64,000 bases of DNA, from contig KE159795.1 of the NCBI GenBank assembly GCA_000403475.2, positions 1,855,519 through 1,919,518 on the forward strand, read 5' to 3'. Source of the DNA: Lachnospiraceae bacterium MD308. Its GTDB lineage: Bacteria > Bacillota > Clostridia > Lachnospirales > Lachnospiraceae. The notes under the pieces were generated by a model. It searched no databases. It saw only the letters and a program-made list of their open reading frames with translations, and was not told the origin of the DNA. Shown here one piece after another: positions 26,378 through 35,753 of this stretch; position 1 is the first letter of the stretch, and each line of letters opens with the position of its first letter. The translations under genes were made by a program, and so were the position numbers.

Positions 26378-27388
26378 TTGAAAAATTTACGTAAAACAAT
26401 AGAATCTTTGATTTTAACGGATGAAAACTACGCTGTACAGATGGAATCCCACGTCCTTCCCCTTCTTGATGCACAGAGGGAAGAGCTGTGGATTTCCAGA
26501 GAGGATGACCCGCAGCAAAAGCTTTACTGCGGCAAATTCACCGCTCCCCGGGGAGACGGCGATGTCCGCGGCATAGTCATTATCTCTCACGGATATACGG
26601 AAAACGCAGACAAATACAAAGAAGTTGTCTATTACTTCCTGAAAATGGGCTATCACGTCTACATTCCCGACCACTGCGGCCACGGGCGGAGCTACCGTCT
26701 CGCTGAGGATCTCTTCTTAGTCCACGTTGACAGCTATAAAAGGTATGTGGAAGACCTCTTAAGCGTAGCCCGGCGGGCAAGGTCCGACTACGGAAATCTC
26801 CCCCTGTACCTTTACGGCCATTCCATGGGCGGCGGAATCGCAGCCGCCACGGCTGCCGCAGAGCCGGACTTGTTCAAAAAGGCAGTTCTCTCCTCGCCCA
26901 TGATCCAGCCTGACACCTGGCCGCTGCCCTGGAAACTGGCAGAATTCCTGACCGGAGCGGCATGCCTTTTCGGGCAGTCTGCGCGCCACCTTCCAGGAGG
27001 CCGCCCATTTGACGATACGGAGACTTTTGAACTCAGCAGCGCCGCGTCTCAGGCACGTTTTGATTACCAGCAGCAGATCCGGAGGGCAGAGCCCCTTTTC
27101 CAGAACACCTGCGGCACTTACCGGTGGACCAGGAGCGCCGGCAAGCTGCACCGGCATCTGATGCATTCCGCGTGGAAACAGATTCGCATCCCGCTGCTTT
27201 TATTTCAGGCAGAACAGGACGGGCTTGTATCCGCCAAAGCGCAGTACCGTTTTATCCTGAAGATCAGCCGCCGGTACTCAGCCCCCACATGGCTCATCAA
27301 AGTACCGGGCAGCAAGCATGAAATCTATAACGCCGAGTACAAAACACTCGTTAAATACTGGACAAAGATTTTCCGCTTCCTCGGATGA
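26378..27388 (+). CDS. Alpha/beta hydrolase (lysophospholipase/S33-like)
   Basis: A 336-residue serine hydrolase with the Serine aminopeptidase S33 layout. Landmarks: IVIISHGYTENADKY (oxyanion region), the nucleophile S149 in YGHSMGGGIA, the acid in LFQAEQDGLVS and the His in PGSKHEIYN. The likely activity is on monoacylglycerols or lysophospholipids. The start is a TTG with GGAGG (26365-26369) upstream. It is single, between DUF3810 and the aro genes, and no signal peptide is seen. Confidence 0.85.
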   Translation: MKNLRKTIESLILTDENYAVQMESHVLPLLDAQREELWISREDDPQQKLYCGKFTAPRGDGDVRGIVIISHGYTENADKYKEVVYYFLKMGYHVYIPDHCGHGRSYRLAEDLFLVHVDSYKRYVEDLLSVARRARSDYGNLPLYLYGHSMGGGIAAATAAAEPDLFKKAVLSSPMIQPDTWPLPWKLAEFLTGAACLFGQSARHLPGGRPFDDTETFELSSAASQARFDYQQQIRRAEPLFQNTCGTYRWTRSAGKLHRHLMHSAWKQIRIPLLLFQAEQDGLVSAKAQYRFILKISRRYSAPTWLIKVPGSKHEIYNAEYKTLVKYWTKIFRFLG

Positions 27389-27407
27389 TCTTCAGATGAA
27401 AAAAATA

Positions 27408-27436
27408 TTGACAAACAGGATGATTAGCGTTAAGAT
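27408..27436 (+). promoter_or_regulatory. Promoter of aroF-aroB
   Basis: TTGACA (27408-27413) and TAAGAT (27431-27436) with a 17-bp spacer, leaving a leader of about 55 nt. I found no attenuator hairpin with a clear T-run. Confidence 0.6.
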
Positions 27437-27498
27437 AGGCTTAGTCTTTCGCGCTTTAAACCGATAAAGCATTATAGTACGACTATGGAGGAATTATT

Positions 27499-28515
27499 AT
27501 GATTATTGTATTAAAACCACGTACAAGACAAAAAGAAATTGACCATGTTGTCAATCTGATCAAAAGCAAGGGGCTTGACACCCATATCGTAGAAGGCGCC
27601 GAGATGACCATTATCGGCTGTATCGGAGACACCACGCGGATTGATTCCAAATTGTTCGAGGTAAATCCTTTTGTAGATAAGGTCATGCACGTGCAGGAGC
27701 CGTATAAGCTGGCTAACCGCGCATTTCACCCGGAAGAATCTGTGGTGGACGTATCTGGAGTCAGGGTCGGGGGCGGCAGCCTTGCCATGATTGCCGGCCC
27801 ATGTTCCGTTGAATCCACCGAGCAGGTGCTTGAAATCGCCCTGGCCGCCAAAGCGTCCGGAGCCAATCTGCTGCGGGGCGGCGCATTTAAGCCCCGGACC
27901 AGCCCCTACTCTTTCCAGGGGCTTGGCTTAGATGGGCTTGATATCTTGTGCGAAGTAAAGCAGGAGACAGGACTTCCTATCGTGACAGAGCTGATGTCTC
28001 CGGATCATCTGGAGCTTTTTAACGAGAAGGTAGACTTAATCCAGATCGGCGCCCGCAATATGCAGAACTTCGACCTCTTAAAGCAGCTCGGGCAGCTTGA
28101 CCGCCCGATCCTCTTAAAGCGGGGACTCAACGCCACCTACGAAGAGTGGATCATGTCCGCAGAATACATCATGGCATCCGGCAATGAGAATGTCATCCTC
28201 TGCGAGCGGGGAATCCGCACCTTTGAGAGCTACACAAGGAATACGCTGGACCTCCAGAGCATCCCTGTGCTCCGGAAACTGACCCATCTTCCGGTCATCG
28301 TAGACCCCAGCCACGCAGGCGGAAAGTGGTGGCTGGTAGACGCTATGTCAAGGGCTGCCATTGCCGCAGGCGCAGACGGGCTGATGGTAGAGGTTCACAA
28401 TAATCCGGAATGTGCGCTGTGCGACGGGGCGCAGTCTCTGAAGCCCGAAAAATATGACGAGCTGTTCCGGGATGTGACGCAGATTGCAAAAGTTCTTGGA
28501 AAGACCGTTTCGTAA
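27499..28515 (+). CDS. aroF: 3-deoxy-7-phosphoheptulonate synthase (DAHP synthase, type I-beta)
   Basis: First step of aromatic synthesis: condenses phosphoenolpyruvate and erythrose-4-P. The 338-residue enzyme has an N-terminal ferredoxin-like regulatory domain (MIIVLKPRTRQKEIDHVV, about 75 residues) and a TIM barrel with MIAGPCSVES, RGGAFKPRTSPYSFQG, LLKRGLNATYEEW and the metal-ligand segments VDPSHAGG and EVHNNPE. The regulatory domain suggests feedback control by tyrosine or phenylalanine. The aroB gene follows. Confidence 0.94.
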   Translation: MIIVLKPRTRQKEIDHVVNLIKSKGLDTHIVEGAEMTIIGCIGDTTRIDSKLFEVNPFVDKVMHVQEPYKLANRAFHPEESVVDVSGVRVGGGSLAMIAGPCSVESTEQVLEIALAAKASGANLLRGGAFKPRTSPYSFQGLGLDGLDILCEVKQETGLPIVTELMSPDHLELFNEKVDLIQIGARNMQNFDLLKQLGQLDRPILLKRGLNATYEEWIMSAEYIMASGNENVILCERGIRTFESYTRNTLDLQSIPVLRKLTHLPVIVDPSHAGGKWWLVDAMSRAAIAAGADGLMVEVHNNPECALCDGAQSLKPEKYDELFRDVTQIAKVLGKTVS

Positions 28516-28570
28516 AAGGGCCGCAAACGGCAGCGCATATATTCCGCGGTCTGAAAGACAGGAGGCACAG

Positions 28571-29635
28571 ATGAAACTGACAGTTGATTTAGGGAAGAGC
28601 AGCTATCCCATTTATATAGAAAATAATTTGTTAGAGAGGGCAGGTGAACTTATCCCTCAGGCATTTTCCGGCAGGCGCATCATGATCATCTCCGACGACC
28701 ATGTATACCCCCTGTACGGAGATACACTCAAGCGGCAATTAAGCGGCGATTATGAATGTTTCCATCTTGTACTTCCCCACGGGGAGGCAACAAAAAGTTT
28801 TCAGAGCCTTCCGGGCATCTACACCGCCATGCTTGAGGCAAAGATATCCCGCAGCGACGCGGTGATTGCCCTTGGGGGCGGCGTGATCGGCGATCTGGCA
28901 GGATTTGCCGCTGCAAGTTTCCTGCGGGGCGTAAAGTTTATCCAGATTCCCACCTCCCTTCTGGCCCAGGTGGATTCTTCGGTAGGCGGCAAGGTGGCCG
29001 TTGACCTCCCGGAAGGGAAGAACCTTGTGGGGGCGTTTTACCAGCCGTCTCTGGTGCTCATTGACCCGGCAGTGCTTAATACCCTGCCGCCGCGGTTCGT
29101 AAATGACGGCATGGGGGAGGTCATCAAGTACGGCTGCATCAAAGACGAATCCCTGTTCCAGACCCTTGAAGGCTACGGCTCTTTTGCCGCTTTAAAAGGA
29201 CATTTGCCAGAGATTGTAAAACGCTGCGTGGACATCAAGAGAATCGTCGTAGAGCACGACCAGTTCGACACCGGAGAGCGGATGCTCTTAAACTTCGGGC
29301 ATACGCTGGGGCATACTATTGAACAGTATTACCAGTACGGGCGGGAAAGCCACGGAGAGGCAGTCTCCATCGGAATGTACCAGCTCACGCTCCTTTCGGA
29401 GCTGGAAGGCCTTACGGAGAAAGGCACTGCCGCGCGCATTTTGAATATGCTAAACGCCTACGGGCTGCCCTTTAAGAGCGGCCTTCCCATGGACGCCCTC
29501 ATAGGAGCTATAAAGCTTGACAAGAAAAATCTCGAAAACCGCCTGAATATCGTGCTTTTACACGGAATCGGAGACAGCTATGTGCACCCCGTGTCCATTG
29601 ATTTTTTCGGGAAATATCATGACAGGGCGATATAA
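28571..29635 (+). CDS. aroB: 3-dehydroquinate synthase
   Basis: Second shikimate-pathway step, converting DAHP to 3-dehydroquinate with NAD+ and zinc. The 354-residue protein has PHGEATKSFQ, ALGGGVIGDLAGFAAA, FIQIPTSLLAQVDSSVGGK, the zinc-ligand region EVIKYGCI and LNFGHTLGHTIE with HGEAVSIGM. The ATG at 28571 with ACAGGAGGCACAG upstream is preferred; the longer frame overlaps the aroF end. It lies 55 bp after aroF. Confidence 0.95.
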   Translation: MKLTVDLGKSSYPIYIENNLLERAGELIPQAFSGRRIMIISDDHVYPLYGDTLKRQLSGDYECFHLVLPHGEATKSFQSLPGIYTAMLEAKISRSDAVIALGGGVIGDLAGFAAASFLRGVKFIQIPTSLLAQVDSSVGGKVAVDLPEGKNLVGAFYQPSLVLIDPAVLNTLPPRFVNDGMGEVIKYGCIKDESLFQTLEGYGSFAALKGHLPEIVKRCVDIKRIVVEHDQFDTGERMLLNFGHTLGHTIEQYYQYGRESHGEAVSIGMYQLTLLSELEGLTEKGTAARILNMLNAYGLPFKSGLPMDALIGAIKLDKKNLENRLNIVLLHGIGDSYVHPVSIDFFGKYHDRAI

Positions 29636-29710
29636 TGCCGGATTGAAATGGTACCTGGATGATCATGCAGATACCATATGACACCATAATTTTGCAGGAG
29701 GAACTACCAT

Positions 29711-30454
29711 ATGAAACTTGAAGGAAAAATCGCAATTGTCACCGGCGCCGGAAAAGGCATCGGGCGTGACACTGCATTAACGCTGGCCGCCGAAGGCGCA
29801 ACCGTTGTCGCCGTCGCAAGAACGCAAGTCCATCTCGATGAGACCGCCGCCATGATAGAGGAAAGAGGCGGGAAAGCTTTTGCCCTCGCCCGGGACCTCA
29901 CCGACAGCGCACAGGTGCAGTCTATGGTGGATGCGGTGCTCGCCCAGTTCGGGCGCATCGACATCCTTGTAAACAATGCCGGAGGCTATCCTTCCGAGAT
30001 CTATGACAGCGTGGGAAAACAGGCAATCAAAATCTGGGAATGGACCGAAGAACAGTGGGACCAGATTATCAAGACGAACCTGAAAATCCCCTTTCTGTGC
30101 ATCAATAAAGTGGTTCCTGTGATGATAAAGCAAAAGGGCGGCGATATCGTAAGCGTCTCCTCCCGCATGGGGCGCATTGCCTCCCAGATGGGCGGTTACG
30201 CCGTGGCAAAGGCAGGAATCGTGACCATGACAAAGACCACCGCCATCCAGACGAAAGAATTCGGGATTAAAGTGAACGCCGTAGCGCCGGGCATCGTCGA
30301 TACGCCGGGCCAGCGGGTCTACAACCATAATGTAGGGCAGGACGACGCTGTTATGGGAAGTTCTGAGGCTGTGGCAAAGGGAATCTTGTATCTGCTGGCA
30401 GATTCGCCCCGGGAGATGACGGGGCAGGTGCTGGATATGTTCACCACTGTTTAA
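29711..30454 (+). CDS. Short-chain dehydrogenase/reductase
   Basis: A 247-residue classical SDR. It shows the cofactor motif TGAGKGIGR, the NNAG motif, the catalytic Ser in VSVSSRMG, and Y163-x3-K167 in GGYAVAKAG. The acid-rich segment after the second strand is not enough to tell NAD from NADP. It is 75 bp after aroB in the same direction and may be co-transcribed; whether it acts in aromatic metabolism or fatty-acid reduction is not shown. Confidence 0.88.
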   Translation: MKLEGKIAIVTGAGKGIGRDTALTLAAEGATVVAVARTQVHLDETAAMIEERGGKAFALARDLTDSAQVQSMVDAVLAQFGRIDILVNNAGGYPSEIYDSVGKQAIKIWEWTEEQWDQIIKTNLKIPFLCINKVVPVMIKQKGGDIVSVSSRMGRIASQMGGYAVAKAGIVTMTKTTAIQTKEFGIKVNAVAPGIVDTPGQRVYNHNVGQDDAVMGSSEAVAKGILYLLADSPREMTGQVLDMFTTV

Positions 30455-30502
30455 TATTGCGGAATGCCTTGCCGGTGTAATATCCAATATTGACCGTAAT
30501 GG

Positions 30503-30556
30503 AAAAAGACGCTGCCGTATCGTCTGATTTAAGATAATACTTGCAGCGTCCTTTTT
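30503..30556. terminator. Bidirectional terminator
   Basis: GACGCTGC (30508-30515) pairs with GCAGCGTC (30543-30550); CTTTTT follows on plus, and TTTTT on minus. It ends the SDR gene and the convergent 56-residue gene. Confidence 0.75.
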
Positions 30557-30560
30557 AATA

Positions 30561-30731
30561 CTATTCTTCTTTGATCACCGGCGGTGATTGATATAATTTC
30601 CGTTCGATCTGCCGCCGTTCTATGGCTATCTGCTTTAATGCTTTCTCATCGTCTGTCACAGCCTCAATCCGCTCCAGGATTGACAATTGATCAAATAAAA
30701 ATCCATTGTATTCTTTTTCATTTGTCGGCAT
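30561..30731 (-). CDS. Small helical protein, 56 residues
   Basis: A short frame with a strong AGGAGGTGAACAG site before the ATG (30729-30731). The product is charged and helical (LSILERIEAVTDDEKALKQI, then ERRQIERKLYQ). I do not recognise it. The strong ribosome site and the terminator just downstream support a real gene. Confidence 0.55.
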   Translation of the reverse strand: MPTNEKEYNGFLFDQLSILERIEAVTDDEKALKQIAIERRQIERKLYQSPPVIKEE

Positions 30732-30853
30732 ATCTGTTCACCTCCTGCATAAAAGAAAACGTTTATCTGATATTTTGATTATATCACAAATATTTTTAAT
30801 TATCTATCGCTATCGGATCAAATTGTAACTCAAGTTTTCTTTATATCCGCCTC

Positions 30854-31624
30854 TTAAAGAAGCAAGCCTTCCAGTCCAAAGTCTTCCTCTAACTTCCAGC
30901 CTTCCATCTCTTTCTCTGGCGGACGCTCATATAAGCCTCTCCGGCTGAAACCCCATCCAGTTTTCTCCTTCAGCTCCAGCAGATATTCTGCCTGTTTCAG
31001 TCCTGCTATCATAGAGTCGATAACCGGAACTTCAAATTCCTTCTGCAACTCTCTGTAAAACCCAAACTGCATGCTGCAACCAAGAATAATAACCTCCGCA
31101 TAGTCTTTTTCTATTGCCTTCTTGATTTCTTCCTTCATCCTTTTAAGCGTCAACTCTTCATCCCTGTGAAAATCCAAGACGCCAAAACCAAGGCTGCGAA
31201 ACGATGCCAGCTTTTCCCCGAAACCATATTTGTACACATTCTCCCGCATCTGCGGAATCCATTTATCCCGGCCTACGATAACGGAAAACCTGCTGCCCAG
31301 CACAGATGCAAGATTCATGCTGGATTCCCCTGGCGCTGTCACGATGATGTCTTTGCTGATCTCGCGCGCCGGGTAAAGGAACGGGTCGTCAAAGCAGCTG
31401 GTAACTACCGCGTCAAATCCGTCCTTTTCCGCTCTCAGCACTTCTTTCAGGATTCCGGCGCCCGCCGCCGCCTGATAGAACTGATACTCCAGATATTTCG
31501 GGCCTACGGCAAGGCTTCTTGCCTCCAGTTCTGTATCCCTGTCTTTATATTTATTCAGATATTCTTTTATCGCCTCGTTCATTGTATCGTAAGCAACCAC
31601 TTTCAGAAACAAGATCCTTCTCAC
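30854..31624 (-). CDS. Asp/Glu/hydantoin racemase-family protein
   Basis: A 256-residue protein of the Asp/Glu/hydantoin racemase superfamily. The two catalytic Cys are in VVTSCFDDPF and IILGCSMQFG, at the expected distance, so a two-base racemisation or a related isomerase/decarboxylase reaction is plausible. I start at the GTG 31622-31624, nine bases after AGAAGGAGG; the ATG between them is out of frame and meets a stop at once. Its substrate is unknown. No linked hydantoinase. Confidence 0.78.
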   Translation of the reverse strand: MRRILFLKVVAYDTMNEAIKEYLNKYKDRDTELEARSLAVGPKYLEYQFYQAAAGAGILKEVLRAEKDGFDAVVTSCFDDPFLYPAREISKDIIVTAPGESSMNLASVLGSRFSVIVGRDKWIPQMRENVYKYGFGEKLASFRSLGFGVLDFHRDEELTLKRMKEEIKKAIEKDYAEVIILGCSMQFGFYRELQKEFEVPVIDSMIAGLKQAEYLLELKEKTGWGFSRRGLYERPPEKEMEGWKLEEDFGLEGLLL

Positions 31625-31761
31625 TGCATACACCCTCCTTCTATATGCCTGTATTATATCAACATTTGTTCCTATATTGAAATTATAAATATTAATATAT
31701 TTATTAGACATATTTATAGACAAAGAGGACTGTACTATTTATCTCCTTTCGGCGCTGCGCC

Positions 31762-32640
31762 TCACACCCTTCTCGGATTCACGTGTACCATGCAGTGTTT
31801 CACATCACTCGCACCCCGTTCGATGGCATGATGCACATTTTCCGCCACCTCATGGGCAGCCCTGAGCGTCATATCCCCGTCCGCCTCGATTTCCACATCC
31901 ACATAGACCTTCGAGCCGAAAATCCGGGTGGTCAGCTTGCTGATGCCAAGAACCCCAGGCTGGTTCAGTATGATCTTCTGAAGTTTCTTCACCGTGTCCT
32001 TATCACATGCCGTATCCAGCATCTTGTCAACCGCGTCCTTAAAAATGTCATAAGCCGCCTTAATGACAAAAGCACAGATTACCACGCTGGCAACGCAGTC
32101 AAGAAACGGGTAGCCCATCCTCGCCCCCGCGATACCAAGCAGCGCGCCCACCGAAGACAGGGCGTCCGACCGGTGATGCCACGCATCCGCCTTAAGCGCC
32201 CCGGAGTTGATCTTCTTCGCCGCCAGAACCGTATACCAGTACATCCACTCCTTCACCCCGATAGAGACAACCGCCGCCAAAAGGGCAAGCGCGCCCGGAG
32301 CCTTTATCTCTTCATAGCCGCTTAAGAGCTGGTTAAGCCCGGCATATCCGATTGCCAGGCCTGTCGCAAACAGCACCGCCGCCAGCACGATCGCCGCCAC
32401 GCACTCCATGCGCTCATGGCCGTAAGGATGCTCTTCATCCGCCTCCTTGCTTGCCATGTGCACGCCGATCATAACTACAAATGTGCTGAATACATCCGAT
32501 GCCGAATGTACCGCGTCCGACACCATCGCCCCCGAGTGGGCGATAAGCCCCGCCGCAAGCTTGAGCACCGACAGCAGCATATTCACCGCCACGCTGACGA
32601 TGGACACCCGCATCGCAATCTGTTTTCCGTTATCCGCCAT
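31762..32640 (-). CDS. Cation diffusion facilitator transporter
   Basis: A 292-residue CDF (FieF/CzcD) family metal/proton antiporter for Zn, Fe or Mn export. It has six hydrophobic spans with the site-A pairs SDAVHSASD in span 2 and DAWHHRSDALSS in span 5, both D/H-x3-D, and a C-terminal ferredoxin-like domain ending in KHCMVHVNP. GGGGAGGTAAGTTTAAT precedes the ATG. Metal choice cannot be fixed from motifs. Confidence 0.9.
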   Translation of the reverse strand: MADNGKQIAMRVSIVSVAVNMLLSVLKLAAGLIAHSGAMVSDAVHSASDVFSTFVVMIGVHMASKEADEEHPYGHERMECVAAIVLAAVLFATGLAIGYAGLNQLLSGYEEIKAPGALALLAAVVSIGVKEWMYWYTVLAAKKINSGALKADAWHHRSDALSSVGALLGIAGARMGYPFLDCVASVVICAFVIKAAYDIFKDAVDKMLDTACDKDTVKKLQKIILNQPGVLGISKLTTRIFGSKVYVDVEIEADGDMTLRAAHEVAENVHHAIERGASDVKHCMVHVNPRRV

Positions 32641-32700
32641 ATTAAACTTACCTCCCCGTCCGCCGCAAATTTCTTAATCTGCACTTACTGAAACGAATCT

Positions 32701-34542
32701 TTACTGAACCCCCAGCACTTCCAGGAACCTCTCCCCGTATTTTTTCACCTTGTACTCTCCGATTCCGCTGATGCCCAACAGAGCGGCAGAATCCCCCGGC
32801 CGGGCCAGGCACATAAGCACAAGCGTCTTGTCGGAAAATATAATATAAGGCGGCACCTTTTCCTCCGCCGCAATCTCTCTGCGAAGTGCCCTGAGTTCCT
32901 CAAAAAGCTCAATATCCTTCTCCCTGAGAGCCGCAGCCGCTCCGGCCTTTTTCCTCTTCCTTCCTCCGGCACTCCCAGCCTCTCCGCCGGAACCGCCCGT
33001 TTTCCTCTCCTGCTCCTTGGGCAGCTTTAAGACTATGGGAGCCGTCTCCTCTCCCGCCCCCGGCGATGTCTGCCGTTCACCCTCCGCCGGTAATCTCCGC
33101 GTCCCTTCTGCCCCTTCAGCGAGCCGCAGCACCGGGTAAGCCTCCCCGGAAAGCTCCAGATATCCCCGATACATCATCTCCTGTATAATCTGCCGCAGCC
33201 GGGTCACAGACTGGCCGCTAAGCAGCCCGTACTGGGAATTTCTATCAAGATTCTTGCTGAGAATCCTCTGGCTCTTGGCGCCCCTCAAGATATCGATAAT
33301 CGTCGTGATGCCGTAAGCCGTCCAGTTCTCCCGGATGCATTTTAAAATGGCTGACACCTCCCTCGTGATGTCAACCTCCTCAAACTGCGTCAGGCAGTTC
33401 AGGCAGTTTCCGCAGTACCCGGAAGTCTCCTCGCCGAAGTACTTTAAAATATAATGCCTTAAGCACTCGGAAGTAAAGCAGTAAAAAGTCATCTGCTTAA
33501 GCCGCCGCCGGTCGCGCTCTTCAATGAGCGCCTTCGCCGCCGCATCAAGCATCTCGTTATTCTCATTATTTCCGATAAACATCTGGTTCATCCGCACATC
33601 CGACGGCTCATAATAGAGGATGCACTCAGCCGGGGCGCCGTCTCTCCCGGCCCGCCCCGCCTCCTGATAGTAGCTTTCCATATTTTTCGGCATATTATAA
33701 TGAACGACAAACCGCACGTCCGACTTGTCAATGCCCATCCCGAAAGCATTGGTCGCCACCATCACATGCCGTCTGTCGTAGATAAAATCATCCTGATTCT
33801 CCCGCCGCTCCTCATCCGATAGCCCCGCATGATACCGGGTCACCGAGAATCCGTCCTGCCGCAGCCGGTAAGAGATATCCTCCACGCTCTTTCTCGTCAG
33901 GCAGTAGACAATCCCGCTGCACCCCGAAAGCTCCTGCTCTTTCTTCCTAAGATATGTAACCAGCTCCTTATACTTATCCACCGGTTTCTTCACTGCAAAA
34001 TACAGGTTATCCCGGTCAAATCCCGTCACTGTCACCGCGGGTTCCCTAAGCTCTAAAAGCTCTATGATATCTCCCCGCACATCTTCCGTCGCAGTAGCAG
34101 TATATGCACTTACAATGGGCCTGTGCGCCAACTTCCGAATAAATTCCGCAATTTTCAGATATCCCGGCCGGAAATCCTGCCCCCACTGGGAGACGCAGTG
34201 AGCCTCATCCACCGCGACCATGGATATCTTAATCCCGCTGTTAAGCGCAAAGTCAAGAAACCCATCCGTCACAAGCCGCTCCGGGGCGACGTAGATAATC
34301 TTGTACCTTCCCGCCTTCGCAAGCTGCAAAGCCTTCACATACTGCCCCATCGACAAAGAGCTGTTCAAATACGCCGCATGGATGCCCGCCTGGTTAAGGG
34401 CGCTCACCTGATCCTTCATCAGCGAGATCAGCGGAGATATGACAAGGGTAATCCCCTCCGCCATAAGCGCCGGCACCTGAAAGCAGACAGACTTTCCCGC
34501 GCCCGTAGGCATGATGCCAAGCACATCCCGCCCGCCAAGCAC
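32701..34542 (-). CDS. recQ: RecQ-family ATP-dependent DNA helicase
   Basis: A 3'-5' helicase for recombination and repair. It has Walker A MPTGAGKS, the DEAH box VAVDEAHCVSQWGQDFRP, helicase C motifs (YHAGLSDEERRENQ, QEAGRAGRDG), an RQC zinc site (CLRHYILKYF then GYCGNCLNC), a Lys/Gly-rich linker and a C-terminal HRDC domain. The first in-frame canonical start is the GTG at 34542, but the coding signal extends upstream to about 34623 (IERARQVLKQYFGYEDFREG, the Q-motif region) without ATG, GTG or TTG. An ATA at 34621-34623, seven bases after AAGGAAGG, is the likely real start. See findings. Confidence 0.92.
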   Translation of the reverse strand: MLGGRDVLGIMPTGAGKSVCFQVPALMAEGITLVISPLISLMKDQVSALNQAGIHAAYLNSSLSMGQYVKALQLAKAGRYKIIYVAPERLVTDGFLDFALNSGIKISMVAVDEAHCVSQWGQDFRPGYLKIAEFIRKLAHRPIVSAYTATATEDVRGDIIELLELREPAVTVTGFDRDNLYFAVKKPVDKYKELVTYLRKKEQELSGCSGIVYCLTRKSVEDISYRLRQDGFSVTRYHAGLSDEERRENQDDFIYDRRHVMVATNAFGMGIDKSDVRFVVHYNMPKNMESYYQEAGRAGRDGAPAECILYYEPSDVRMNQMFIGNNENNEMLDAAAKALIEERDRRRLKQMTFYCFTSECLRHYILKYFGEETSGYCGNCLNCLTQFEEVDITREVSAILKCIRENWTAYGITTIIDILRGAKSQRILSKNLDRNSQYGLLSGQSVTRLRQIIQEMMYRGYLELSGEAYPVLRLAEGAEGTRRLPAEGERQTSPGAGEETAPIVLKLPKEQERKTGGSGGEAGSAGGRKRKKAGAAAALREKDIELFEELRALRREIAAEEKVPPYIIFSDKTLVLMCLARPGDSAALLGISGIGEYKVKKYGERFLEVLGVQ

Positions 34543-34643
34543 CGCACTGATAAGTCTTGCCTGCCCTTCCCTGAAATCCTCATAGCCAAAATACTGCTTT
34601 AAAACCTGCCTTGCCCGTTCTATCTCAATTCCTTCCTTTCCCC

Positions 34644-34931
34644 TTATCCTTCAATCGCCGCAAGAAATAATTCATAAAAATCATCCTGTCCTGCAAGCAT
34701 GGGCGAATTTTCCCCGCCGCCGTTGGTGCTGCGTTTCATCGCCGCATGGAAATCCTCCCCCGCGCAGACAAGCTCCATCTCGTAAATCTCATAGCCTTCC
34801 TCCCGGCAGACACGGCAAAACGCACTGACCGGAGACGGGTCATTCCTTGTTGCGAGAAATCTTTCTTTAAGCCCTTCCTGATGAAGAGCCTTGTTCTGTA
34901 ATTCGTCTAACATTCCGATAATATCCGCCAT
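34644..34931 (-). CDS. Hypothetical protein, possibly Nif11-like fold
   Basis: A 95-residue protein between nth and recQ on the same strand, ending 21 bp before the recQ start. It has a helix (DELQNKALHQEGLKERFLAT), then SAFCRVCREEGYEIYEMEL, whose spacing faintly recalls Nif11 domains (a D/N-P after the first helix and GY before the EL end). The middle is Gly/Asn-rich and the tail is DDFYELFLAAIEG. I cannot support a function. Confidence 0.55.
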   Translation of the reverse strand: MADIIGMLDELQNKALHQEGLKERFLATRNDPSPVSAFCRVCREEGYEIYEMELVCAGEDFHAAMKRSTNGGGENSPMLAGQDDFYELFLAAIEG

Positions 34932-35027
34932 AAAAACGCCTGCCTTTCCCTGTTATGACTTCCTTATCCGACTTCCTCGCCTGACTTCCTTGTCTGGCCA
35001 GGATAATCCCCCGGCCGCGGCATCTGC

Positions 35028-35663
35028 CTACACGCCCGCTTTCTTGCAGATATCCGCAAGGCAGCATTTGTCGCAATATGGCTTTGTCCGCGCCGTACAC
35101 ACATCCCGCCCGTGGTACACAAGCCGGTGGCAGAAATCGCTCCCTTCCTCCGGCGGTATGATTTTCCAGAGCGCCATCTCCACCTTCTTCGGCTCCTTTA
35201 TGCCGTCCACAAGGCCCATCCGGTTCACCAGGCGGATGCAGTGGGTGTCCGTCACAATCGCCGGTTCCCCGAACACGTCGCCCATGATCAAGTTCGCACT
35301 CTTCCTCCCCACGCCCGGCAGTTTCAAAAGCGCGGCAAAATCCCGCGGCACCTTACCTCCGTACTCTTCTTTCAGCATCCGCATACACGCGCTGATATCC
35401 CGAGCCTTGCTCTTTCCAAGCCCGCAGGGCCTTACAATCTCCTCAATATCCGCCACGTCCGCAGCCGCAAGCGCATCGATGTCCGGATATTTCTCATAAA
35501 GCCCTTCAACCACAACATTCACCCGCGCGTCCGTACACTGCGCCGCAAGCCGAACACTGACCAGCAGTTTCCACGCCTGGTCGTAGTCAAGCGTACAGCC
35601 TGCATCCGGGTACTCTTTCTTCAGACGCCCGATAATCTCAAGCGCCCGCTCTTTCTTTCGCAT
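35028..35663 (-). CDS. nth: Endonuclease III
   Basis: DNA glycosylase/AP lyase for oxidised pyrimidines. The 211-residue protein has the family helices (LVSVRLAAQCTDARVN), helix-hairpin-helix LPGVGRKSANLIMGD with the catalytic Lys, the Asp in VTDTHCIRLVNRMG, and a C-terminal iron-sulfur loop C-x7-C-x2-C-x5-C. I start at the ATG 35661-35663, nine bases after GGAG. The first Cys gap is seven residues, one more than the textbook spacing. Confidence 0.95.
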   Translation of the reverse strand: MRKKERALEIIGRLKKEYPDAGCTLDYDQAWKLLVSVRLAAQCTDARVNVVVEGLYEKYPDIDALAAADVADIEEIVRPCGLGKSKARDISACMRMLKEEYGGKVPRDFAALLKLPGVGRKSANLIMGDVFGEPAIVTDTHCIRLVNRMGLVDGIKEPKKVEMALWKIIPPEEGSDFCHRLVYHGRDVCTARTKPYCDKCCLADICKKAGV

Positions 35664-35753
35664 GCGAAACAACTCCTTCTATCAAAAATAGTTTTTACGT
35701 TCCAAACATTTGTTTACAAGATTAACATACTTTTTAATGAAATGCAAACCACA

